DNA of 6,750 nucleotides, from contig DLCS01000178.1 in assembly GCA_002480735.1 (NCBI GenBank), positions 1 to 6,750 on the forward strand, read 5' to 3'. The number at the start of each line of letters is the position of its first letter. Position 1 is the stretch's first letter. The notes under the pieces are model-generated. The model was not told the origin of the DNA. It saw only the letters and a program-made list of their open reading frames with translations, and made no database searches. A program made the position numbers and the translations under genes. This document shows positions 1 to 4,756 of this stretch, piece after piece. Source of the DNA: Bacillaceae bacterium UBA7792 (GTDB lineage Bacteria; Bacillota; Bacilli; Bacillales; Cytobacillaceae).

Positions 1-604
1 CAGAATGAAACTGAATACCCTGTTCGCCCTGGATATGCTCCATAGCCTGTGGCTGCCAATACAATGAAGCATTATTTATATTCCCTTCAAAAAAATAATA
101 ATCGATTAAATCAAGTTTTTTATGGCCTTTTAAAGGCAGTCCTGCCACCCACGTTCCCTCTCTTCTCGAGGAATCTACCACTTCAATCGATGTTTTCTTC
201 ATTTCTACATCTGGAAGAATGCCATTCCAGTTATTTAATAGAAAAGGAGACTGAGAGAGTTCAATATTGTATTGTAAGGTTATGGAATGGTTATCAGGCA
301 AGAATGATGACGGATTGTCATCAATCGAATCACAAGGGTTATCATCTGCTTTGACACACTTCCATTCGGAAATCGTATCTGGCATACTAATCCGATATTC
401 CTTGTCAGACTTCAATCCAGTAATCACTTGGGTAATTGATAGGAGATTTCCCTTCGATTTAACCGTTATTTCCTGAATTGCCGTCTCGTTTTCCTCAGCT
501 TTTGCTAAGGTATTATTTTCTGAATAGACATTCCATTGCCAAAAGAGCATACCGCCAATAATTGAATTTAATAGGATAAGCAATGTGAATGAAATCTTCC
601 ACAT
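1..604 (-). CDS. Membrane-anchored or secreted protein, unrecognised family (C-terminus beyond window)
   Basis: The minus strand is open from an ATG at 604 to base 1, giving 201 residues with the C-terminus outside the window. The ATG follows AAGGGG by 7 nt, a good ribosome binding site. Residues 1-24 form a short basic start (MWK) and a hydrophobic helix with no lipobox Cys, so this is either an uncleaved N-terminal anchor or a signal peptide. The rest looks extracytoplasmic and is rich in Asn, Ser, Asp and aromatic residues. It has two nearby cysteines (C83 and C91) that could form a disulfide. Residues 151-184 hold conserved-looking aromatic stretches (TWVAGLPLKG, DYYFFEG, LYWQ). I do not recognise the family and give no function. 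The gene diverges from the plus-strand gene at 751. Plus-strand open frames over this stretch (49-354, 267-476) lack good start sites and look like shadows. Confidence 0.75.
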   Translation of the reverse strand, partial: MWKISFTLLILLNSIIGGMLFWQWNVYSENNTLAKAEENETAIQEITVKSKGNLLSITQVITGLKSDKEYRISMPDTISEWKCVKADDNPCDSIDDNPSSFLPDNHSITLQYNIELSQSPFLLNNWNGILPDVEMKKTSIEVVDSSRREGTWVAGLPLKGHKKLDLIDYYFFEGNINNASLYWQPQAMEHIQGEQGIQFHS

Positions 605-628
605 ATTGATTCCCCTTAACGCTTTCTT

Positions 629-656
629 ACCATAACAATAACATAAATTAGGTAAA
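629..656 (-). promoter_or_regulatory. Possible sigma-A promoter for the leftmost gene
   Basis: On the minus strand TTTACC (4/6 to the -35 consensus), a 16-nt spacer and TATGGT (4/6 to the -10) lie 25 nt upstream of the ATG at 604. The match is modest. The position between two divergent genes supports it. Confidence 0.3.
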
Positions 657-750
657 TCGTCTCAATAAATTAGACTGAATGATAGAGTTTATCGAGGAAG
701 CATGATAAAGTATTCATGAAATATGATTTAAGAAGGTAGGAGGAAACACC

Positions 751-1140
751 GTGATACAGCGATTTATTGAATTAGGAGAAGGTTATTCAGATATATATGA
801 ATTGATTGAGTTAGCCAGAGCAAATCGGGAACGGCTTCTACATTTAATGGCCTTTCATGCAAACGTAAGGAATCGAGATGTGACCTCATTAGTTGTTGTA
901 TTAAAGCCAACAACAGAAGGTGATTTTCAAGCTCTTTATATCTGTCGAGAAGGGATCCCAAATCCAAAGGTAATGCCAAATAAGCGCTTCGATTTATTTA
1001 AGTCCCTTGCAGACGAGCTGGAAAAGGAAATAATTGAATTAACGGTAAAGTCTTCTGAGCAATTTGCTGAGAAGGAGCTTTATTATCAATATTTAATCGG
1101 GATCCTAAGACTGAACCACTATATCTTACCACTTCAATGA
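751..1140 (+). CDS. Small conserved Bacillus protein, about 130 aa, function unknown
   Basis: A 129-residue soluble protein starts at GTG (751), placed 7 nt after a perfect AGGAGG (738-743). It has no signal peptide, membrane segment or cysteine-rich motif apart from a lone Cys in YICREG. The N-terminus (MIQRFIELGEGYSDIYEL) and the central YICREGIP motif recall a Bacillus family often labelled 'methylthioribose kinase' (DUF7147, from memory). At this length, with no phosphate-binding loop or kinase catalytic motif visible, that label is very probably wrong. The predicted layout is an alpha helix (15-40), a beta region (44-72) and C-terminal helices (80-127). It converges on ylbG with only about 30 nt between the stop codons and diverges from the gene at 604. 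It is well supported as a gene; its function is unknown. Confidence 0.8.
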   Translation: MIQRFIELGEGYSDIYELIELARANRERLLHLMAFHANVRNRDVTSLVVVLKPTTEGDFQALYICREGIPNPKVMPNKRFDLFKSLADELEKEIIELTVKSSEQFAEKELYYQYLIGILRLNHYILPLQ

Positions 1141-1143
1141 ATT

Positions 1144-1174
1144 AAAAAAGGTGGGGCCTTGAGAGCTCCACCTT
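1144..1174 (-). terminator. Intrinsic terminator of ylbG, between convergent genes
   Basis: A 10-bp stem with one wobble pair (AAGGTGGGGC at 1148-1157 with GCTCCACCTT at 1165-1174) and a 7-nt loop is followed by six U on the minus transcript. The stem overlaps the ylbG stop codon. On the plus strand the following bases are not a U-run, so it would terminate the 751-1140 gene only weakly. Confidence 0.85.
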
Positions 1175-1448
1175 ATATTCCCATACGATAATCATATTCT
1201 TTTGCTTTATCGGGTTTAGAATTTTCATATTCTGTTTTTAGAAAGGGCTTAAAGGATGGTTCCACCTTTTTAACAAAAGACAGACTCTGAATTTTCTCCA
1301 TAATGGTCTCTGTGTCCTCTAAGTCACAATAGAGAACCACATATTTTAATCTCTTGGAAACAAAATGAACATTTCCAAACTTTCTTAGCAGCTTCGCCTG
1401 CTTCAAAGAGTAAAGCCATACGATTATTCCTTGACGTTGCCCTAGCAT
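1173..1448 (-). CDS. ylbG: YlbG, DUF2129 family protein
   Basis: YlbG is a small cytoplasmic protein of unknown function. From the ATG at 1448 it has 91 residues, close to the usual ~90. I chose this start because AAGGGG lies 9 nt upstream and because YlbG proteins begin M-x-GQRQ. An ATG at 1454 has only 3 nt to that site, and a TTG at 1466 overlaps the ribosome binding region. The family signature is clear: [20 protein letters not shown] at the start, [12 protein letters not shown] in the middle, [20 protein letters not shown] late, and an AKEYDY tail. The predicted fold is a small alpha/beta domain. In B. subtilis it follows ylbF, as here. Here it is about 210 nt from ylbF and has its own promoter, so it is probably transcribed at least partly on its own. 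Confidence 0.9.
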   Translation of the reverse strand: MLGQRQGIIVWLYSLKQAKLLRKFGNVHFVSKRLKYVVLYCDLEDTETIMEKIQSLSFVKKVEPSFKPFLKTEYENSKPDKAKEYDYRMGI

Positions 1449-1482
1449 ACTCATTTTCCCCTTCAATCACTTAGTTGTTCTT

Positions 1483-1511
1483 AGTCTAGCAAACAACTCC
1501 ACATATTTCAA
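1483..1511 (-). promoter_or_regulatory. Sigma-A promoter for ylbG
   Basis: On the minus strand TTGAAA (5/6), an exact 17-nt spacer and TAGACT (4/6), with an upstream TG giving an extended -10 (TGCTAGACT). Transcription would start near 1476 and give a leader of about 28 nt before the ATG at 1448. It lies on the ylbG side of the structured repeat region, so a transcript from here would not contain those hairpins. Confidence 0.6.
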
Positions 1512-1545
1512 TCATCCGTATGCATGTGGTAAAGGTTGAAGGTTG

Positions 1546-1616
1546 CGGTTGGCACACTTTCACTTTGCTGTTGCTCTACAGAACAAGAGCAAAGGCTCGT
1601 TCAAGTATGCCAGCCG
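1546..1616. repeat. Long imperfect inverted repeat enclosing alternative hairpins
   Basis: Bases 1546-1559 pair with 1603-1616: 14 positions, with 12 Watson-Crick pairs, one wobble and one mismatch on either strand. Inside are three mutually exclusive small hairpins: 1563-1569 with 1588-1594 (7 bp), 1571-1577 with 1586-1592 (7 bp), and 1581-1590 with 1595-1602 (8 bp with a 2-nt bulge). No U-run follows on the minus strand, so it is not a standard terminator. It could be a 3' UTR structure, a regulatory RNA or a decayed repeat element. Confidence 0.6.
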
Positions 1617-1628
1617 ACAAATTTGTCG
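1615..1628. repeat. Perfect 14-bp palindrome
   Basis: CGACAAATTTGTCG is a perfect 14-bp palindrome immediately next to the larger inverted repeat, between ylbF and ylbG. It could be a protein-binding operator or a tight RNA hairpin. It sits more than 100 bp upstream of the ylbG promoter, so direct repression of ylbG is not obvious. Confidence 0.55.
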
Positions 1629-1631
1629 CAC

Positions 1632-1656
1632 AAAAAAATTGAGATTTAAGAAACTC
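1632..1656 (-). terminator. Weak candidate terminator of ylbF
   Basis: Just after the ylbF stop, the minus transcript has GAGTTT-CTT-AAA(U)CTC, a 6-bp stem with one bulged base, then AA and seven U. The A+T-rich stem makes it weak, but the U-run and position fit termination after ylbF. Confidence 0.4.
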
Positions 1657-1661
1657 GACAC

Positions 1662-2105
1662 CTATGAGCAACCGCAGCTTCCGCCTGAACCACAGCCCCC
1701 ACCACAGCTTGAAGAGCTATCGAAAAAAGGATTTCCCGTTGGAACCTTGATATGCTCAGAAACAGATTTTCCAATAATGGTGCTAATCTCGTCTAATAAG
1801 GCTTGCAAATCATTTTCAGCCTTTTTGAACTCAGCAACATGTTCATCAAGATCCATTTCTCTTTTTAGTTCACGTATCTTCCTCATCACCTGCTGATAAT
1901 CAGGATGGTAACGTCCAAACCTCTGAACCTCTTCATAGAGCTCTTTCGCTTCTGTAAAAGCTTTAATCTTACGAAGAGTTTCCTTATTTCTTCTTATATT
2001 ATTTAAACACGAATAATAGTAATCGACGATCTCTGATTGTAGAATCATGCTTGAAAGCTGCTCTGATGTATCCAAGATTTGCATTCTTTCTAACGTAGCA
2101 AGCAA
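1662..2105 (-). CDS. ylbF: YlbF/RicF, subunit of the RicA-RicF-RicT complex
   Basis: RicF works with YmcA (RicA) and YaaT (RicT). In B. subtilis this complex carries [4Fe-4S] clusters, acts with RNase Y in mRNA maturation, and is needed for competence, sporulation and biofilm formation. The protein has 147 residues, near the family length. Residues 1-110 are helical, with the family block VQRFGRYHPDYQQVMRKIRE near 61-80. The PTGNPFF segment leads into a Gly/Cys tail with C134, C138, C144 and C146. From memory, the cluster ligands reported in B. subtilis RicF are C134, C138 and C146, so they are kept here. The start is TTG (2105), 9 nt after GGAGG; the reading xATLERMQ matches the family N-terminus. 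RicA and RicT are not in this window. The 3' end of the gene (1669-1676) can pair with 1544-1551 in the downstream spacer. Confidence 0.95.
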   Translation of the reverse strand: MLATLERMQILDTSEQLSSMILQSEIVDYYYSCLNNIRRNKETLRKIKAFTEAKELYEEVQRFGRYHPDYQQVMRKIRELKREMDLDEHVAEFKKAENDLQALLDEISTIIGKSVSEHIKVPTGNPFFDSSSSCGGGCGSGGSCGCS

Positions 2106-2120
2106 TGTCGCTCACCTCCG

Positions 2121-2146
2121 TCCCTATTTTAACACGGATATAGGGA
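2121..2146 (-). repeat. Hairpin and possible promoter just upstream of ylbF
   Basis: TCCCTAT (2121-2127) and ATAGGGA (2140-2146) form a 7-bp stem with a 12-nt loop. No U-run follows on the minus strand, so it is not a terminator. The loop and one arm contain an extended -10-like sequence, TGTTAAAAT (2126-2134 on the minus strand), without a good -35. The element ends just before the ylbF ribosome binding site, so it could act as an operator or leader hairpin. Confidence 0.35.
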
Positions 2147-2166
2147 AAAACGAAGTGAGAGAATTC

Positions 2167-2586
2167 TTAAGGAATGGATACCGTAAATTCTTTTTGCAGA
2201 TGGTAGGGCTCATTCTTTAAATTTACAACTTCTAGACGTATCTGATGATTCCCCTCAGGTAAGCCTTTAATAATAAATGCGGCGGTAGTAATTTCCTCCT
2301 TTTTCTTTCCATCAACATAAAGGATGATTTTCCCTTGATTCGGGCTATTTTCTCTAAAAGTTATATCCGGCAAAATACATTCGACAAAGACGCGATCTTC
2401 TTTAATATGATGCTGAACCATAAATCTGTCCTGGCCCTTCTCCATCAATACTGGTAGATCATCCTCCGCATGGACAGTGGCCATCGGGATCACTTTGAAC
2501 TGCATTTCCGGCTCAGGGATATCCTTTTTGCATCCAAATAGCATTTGTAAAGCTAACAGGATGGTAATCATATAGGCAATCTTCAT
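2167..2586 (-). CDS. Predicted lipoprotein with a beta-sandwich-like domain, unrecognised
   Basis: A 139-residue protein with a lipoprotein signal peptide: K2, a hydrophobic helix (3-18) and the lipobox LFGC, with C19 as the expected lipidated residue. Phe at -2 is somewhat unusual for a lipobox. The start is the second of two adjacent ATGs (2586), 7 nt after AGGAGG; the first (2589) is only 4 nt away. An upstream frame to 2640 has no ribosome binding support. Mature residues 20-50 look like a linker. Residues 55-139 alternate hydrophobic and polar residues, with YVDGKK near 90-95 and GNHQIRLEV near 112-120, like an Ig or fibronectin type III-style beta sandwich. It probably sits on the outer face of the membrane. 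It lies between ylbE and ylbF, which are adjacent in B. subtilis as I remember it, and ends 61 nt before ylbF, so it may be co-transcribed with it. Confidence 0.8.
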   Translation of the reverse strand: MKIAYMITILLALQMLFGCKKDIPEPEMQFKVIPMATVHAEDDLPVLMEKGQDRFMVQHHIKEDRVFVECILPDITFRENSPNQGKIILYVDGKKKEEITTAAFIIKGLPEGNHQIRLEVVNLKNEPYHLQKEFTVSIP

Positions 2587-2650
2587 CATCTGTCCTCCTA
2601 TGCTGGTCTGTGAACAAACTTTCCTGGGACGAATAAACATTGTTATTGTT

Positions 2651-2656
2651 TGTCAA
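2651..2656 (-). promoter_or_regulatory. Perfect -35 box upstream of the lipoprotein gene
   Basis: TTGACA on the minus strand lies between the ylbE terminator and the lipoprotein gene. The best -10 candidates are poor (TATTCG at a 15-nt spacing), so only the -35 is convincing. The position fits a separate promoter for the lipoprotein gene, possibly extending to ylbF. Confidence 0.3.
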
Positions 2657-2681
2657 CCATGGATATTTTACTCGCTTCAGC

Positions 2682-2722
2682 AAAACAAAAACAGCTTCCC
2701 CTCATAACGAAGAAAGCTGCTT
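2682..2722 (-). terminator. Intrinsic terminator after ylbE
   Basis: The minus transcript reads AAGCAGCTT, a 16-nt loop and AAGCTGTTT (9 bp with one wobble pair), then UUGUUUUG. The 5' arm overlaps the ylbE stop codon. It ends the ylbD-ylbE unit. Confidence 0.75.
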
Positions 2723-2963
2723 ATGTTTGATTACTATTCATTGCTTGAAACATCCCCATCATCATGGAAGCCATTTGGACTCCATTCGAAAATTTTTCGA
2801 CTTGATGGGGAATGGTCTTTCGATAATAATGCATGGCTGCGATTTGAAAGGTTTCAAACTCATTAGGATTTCTTGAAAGTTTTCTGTACCAAATAGGCTG
2901 TTCTCGCAAAAATTTGATGAGATCTGGGTTCGCCCTAATATAGTCCATTACATCTTTCCTCAT
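2721..2963 (-). CDS. ylbE: YlbE-like protein
   Basis: An 80-residue protein of the YlbE-like family, near the usual ~79 aa. The function is unknown; it is found in spore-forming Bacillales. The N-terminal half (10-35) carries NPDLIKFLREQPIWYRKL, then an aromatic and basic stretch (HYYRKT, about 45-50). The C-terminus (58-76) is a Met-rich amphipathic segment with MMMGM. There is no signal peptide or cysteine. The ATG at 2963 is 5 nt after the ylbD stop. Its ribosome binding site AGGAAGG lies inside the last codons of ylbD, so the two genes are almost certainly co-transcribed and perhaps translationally coupled. The NP..(hydrophobic)..LRE...W motif resembles one in YlbD next door. Confidence 0.87.
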   Translation of the reverse strand: MRKDVMDYIRANPDLIKFLREQPIWYRKLSRNPNEFETFQIAAMHYYRKTIPHQVEKFSNGVQMASMMMGMFQAMNSNQT

Positions 2964-2968
2964 ACTTA

Positions 2969-3379
2969 CTAGTCCTTCCTAAATTGAAAAGGATGCTGGG
3001 GCTGATTGGTGGGGTTGGTGCTTTGTGCAGGTGATTGATTTCCTTTTTGAAACTGTGTAATTAGACCTTGAATCGCCCCCAATGCCTGGCTAAGGCTCGC
3101 AATATGTCCCTGTAGCTGATTTGCATCCATATTTTTGATCACGTTCATAACCTGAGGAACCCAATCCTTTTTCCCTTCCTCCTTTTCATCCTTTGCTACT
3201 GATTTTTCCACGTCAGTAATTTCCTCCCATCGCGCATCTTCTTCCCCAAGTAAATACCATTCCTCAAATAAGTCCTGCCATGTAGTTTTCCCCTCTCGCA
3301 CTTGCAATACCATTCCTGGATGGTTCTTGACAAATTCTTTGAATTTTTGAACAGAGGGATGAAGTTTTTTTTCAGACAT
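2969..3379 (-). CDS. ylbD: YlbD, putative spore coat protein
   Basis: A 136-residue protein of the YlbD coat-protein family. In B. subtilis YlbD is listed as a putative coat protein, so its expected place is the mother-cell layers of the spore. The start is the ATG at 3379 because GAGG lies 8 nt upstream and the family begins MSEKKLHPSV. An in-frame ATG 13 codons earlier (3418) has no ribosome binding site. Residues 7-45 are conserved (HPSVQKFKEFVKNHPGMV, then REGKTTWQDLFEEWYLLG). Residues 50-72 are highly charged. Residues 75-112 are probably helical, and the tail is rich in Gln, Asn and Pro, as in many coat proteins. It heads a two-gene unit with ylbE, behind a terminator and a sigma-K-like promoter, which agrees with late mother-cell expression. 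Confidence 0.87.
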   Translation of the reverse strand: MSEKKLHPSVQKFKEFVKNHPGMVLQVREGKTTWQDLFEEWYLLGEEDARWEEITDVEKSVAKDEKEEGKKDWVPQVMNVIKNMDANQLQGHIASLSQALGAIQGLITQFQKGNQSPAQSTNPTNQPQHPFQFRKD

Positions 3380-3457
3380 AAAAATCACCTCAGCTATAAA
3401 GGCTTGTATATATGACATCTTTTGGTAAGCACGATATATGATTTCAATCTCCTATGG

Positions 3458-3486
3458 TACGATATGAAAAGGCATCATAATATGTG
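3458..3486 (-). promoter_or_regulatory. Sigma-K-type promoter upstream of ylbD
   Basis: On the minus strand CACA, exactly 16 nt, then CATATCGTA. This matches the B. subtilis sigma-K pattern mACm-N16-CATAnnnTA at every specified position. The match begins just past the ylbC terminator and lies about 80 nt upstream of the ylbD ATG. Late mother-cell transcription would suit a coat protein. A+T-rich DNA gives chance matches, so it is not proven. Confidence 0.5.
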
Positions 3487-3492
3487 AAAAAT

Positions 3493-3522
3493 AAAAAAGA
3501 ACGAATTCCCTCGTTCTTTTTT
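3493..3522 (-). terminator. Intrinsic terminator after ylbC
   Basis: AAAAAGAACGA (3494-3504) pairs perfectly with TCGTTCTTTTT (3511-3521) around a 6-nt loop, directly after the ylbC stop. The minus transcript ends in a long U-rich run. The arms are symmetrical, so it could work in both directions, though no plus-strand gene leads into it. Confidence 0.85.
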
Positions 3523-4583
3523 CATTCTGCCCACTTCTGAATAAAATTTTGAGTATAATGCCGTTTATAAACACCTACACCTAAATGGGTAAATTCACTG
3601 TTTAACAGAGTTTCACGATGTCCTTTACTATTTAGCCAACCCTCCATCACTGCTGGAGCATCTGCATAATTAGCAGCGATATTTTCCCCCGCTAACTGAT
3701 AAAAAACATCTCCAGCTTCTAGTCGATCTGCTAATTCTCCATTTACTTTAGAAGTATGAGAAAAATCATCATTCTCGTACATATCGACGCTATGAGCCAA
3801 TGCCACCTCGGTCAGTTTCTCATCCCAATCTAATGGTTTTAAATGATGACGAATGCGCATAATATTCGTAATATCTAAAATTTGCTTGGCATTTCCTTCA
3901 GAGATCCTTGCTTGCTCATCTTCTCCCGTTGGACTTGGTTCCAACAGCGTGCCAAGATAGACAAGTTCATAGGGTTGAAGCTTCAACAGAGTCTCCGTAT
4001 CCATAAACCGAATACTTGAGATCGTCCCATCGAATTTATCTACATTAATTTGTGCAAAAAACTCTCCCATAGGGATTAATGGGCGAGAATTCATATCATT
4101 CTCTGTCAATTCAAAGCGATAAGAGCTTCCCTCGTATTCAAGATTCACTTCAGGCTCATACGAAATATCAGAGTAAATTTCATCGATTGACTGTCCAATC
4201 GAGAACGGTGAAACATCTACGTCAGAACCGATTGCATATAAAGTCACGACTCTCTGATTATGGACACCCACCTGCATGTAATGGGATAAGTCTCGCTTAT
4301 AAATCCACCAGTCATAACCGTAATCAGATGGATCAATTCGCTCCGGTTGACCAAATTGTTTCACTAGAACCGAAATATCTTTTCCAATCAGTGTTGCCAG
4401 CCCTTCCTTCGGTGCCTCCAATCCTTGTTTATCATTCTTCGTGTCCTTTGCAAGGGATTCATCCTCCTGAGGTAGATCAGGCTTGTCATTAATGAGGATA
4501 TTATTCTCAAATGAGAGATTTAAATAGAATACAACAGCTAGTACTGCTGCAATTAATAATAGTATCCGAAAAAGTGCTCGCAG
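3522..4583 (-). CDS. ylbC: YlbC, membrane-anchored CAP-domain protein with CTG start
   Basis: A 353-residue protein: N-terminal membrane anchor (about 4-24, RALFRILLLIAAVLAVVFYL), a charged linker (26-60), a CAP-associated N-terminal domain (about 61-205) and a C-terminal CAP/SCP domain (about 232-353). CAP hallmarks are AHS (H264), E270, FSH (H276), AGENIA (E300), GWLNSKGHR (H322) and HLGVGV, so the usual His/Glu set is present. The protein should face the cell exterior. Its biochemical role is unknown; related Bacillus CAP proteins include YkwD-type proteins. I place the start at CTG (4583): a perfect AGGAGG lies 7 nt upstream, an in-frame TAG sits two codons upstream, and there is no ATG, GTG or TTG before the anchor. 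Starting at the first TTG (4421) gives 299 aa, removes the anchor and has no spaced ribosome binding site. It has its own promoter and terminator. Confidence 0.92.
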   Translation of the reverse strand: MRALFRILLLIAAVLAVVFYLNLSFENNILINDKPDLPQEDESLAKDTKNDKQGLEAPKEGLATLIGKDISVLVKQFGQPERIDPSDYGYDWWIYKRDLSHYMQVGVHNQRVVTLYAIGSDVDVSPFSIGQSIDEIYSDISYEPEVNLEYEGSSYRFELTENDMNSRPLIPMGEFFAQINVDKFDGTISSIRFMDTETLLKLQPYELVYLGTLLEPSPTGEDEQARISEGNAKQILDITNIMRIRHHLKPLDWDEKLTEVALAHSVDMYENDDFSHTSKVNGELADRLEAGDVFYQLAGENIAANYADAPAVMEGWLNSKGHRETLLNSEFTHLGVGVYKRHYTQNFIQKWAE

Positions 4584-4590
4584 AGGCTAA

Positions 4591-4596
4591 CCTCCT
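4591..4596 (-). promoter_or_regulatory. Ribosome binding site that fixes the CTG start of ylbC
   Basis: AGGAGG on the minus strand, 7 nt before the CTG at 4583. This is ideal strength and spacing, and the only good site upstream of the membrane-anchor codons. Confidence 0.8.
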
Positions 4597-4639
4597 CTCT
4601 ATTAATTATTTCTATTATTCTATGTATTTATATAATTAT

Positions 4640-4668
4640 ATTATACCATCTATTATTCCTTTTTTGAT
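4640..4668 (-). promoter_or_regulatory. Extended -10 promoter for ylbC
   Basis: On the minus strand TGGTATAAT, a consensus -10 with the TG extension, preceded at 17 nt by a weak -35 (ATCAAA, 3/6). Transcription would begin near 4633, leaving a very A+T-rich leader of about 50 nt before the CTG. Confidence 0.55.
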
Positions 4669-4728
4669 TTCCAGAAAAGAAAATTAATTTTTGAAAAGAC
4701 TCTTTTCTCAAGGCTAGTTGCTTTTAAA

Positions 4729-4756
4729 CAAAGAAAAAGAGAACCAATGGTTCTCT
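4729..4756 (-). terminator. Intrinsic terminator after ylbB
   Basis: AGAGAACCA (4738-4746) and TGGTTCTCT (4748-4756) form a near-perfect palindrome that overlaps the ylbB stop codon. The minus transcript continues UUUUUCUUUG. It separates ylbB from ylbC. Confidence 0.85.

Noticed and set aside
49..476. Plus-strand open frames of 101 and 69 codons (49-354, 267-476)
   Set aside because: They lie opposite the better-supported minus-strand gene that runs off the left edge, have no good ribosome binding sites, and read as unrelated composition.
764..979. Minus-strand open frame of 71 codons inside the 751-1140 gene
   Set aside because: Antisense shadow of a gene with an ideal ribosome binding site and conserved sequence.
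1546..1628. Insertion sequence remnant or attachment site
   Set aside because: No transposase fragment, target duplication or tRNA end is visible. The inverted repeats alone do not show mobility, so they are reported only as a structured region.
1543..1896. Plus-strand open frame of 117 codons rich in Pro and Ser
   Set aside because: It is mostly antisense to the Cys/Gly-rich end of ylbF; the proline-rich stretch is the complement of the Gly codons. No ribosome binding site is seen.
2640..2876. Plus-strand open frame of 78 codons across the ylbE terminator
   Set aside because: Antisense to ylbE and to the lipoprotein upstream region, with no start signal.
4079..4492. Plus-strand open frame of 137 codons within ylbC
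   Set aside because: It overlaps the conserved CAP-associated domain on the opposite strand and has no plausible start site.
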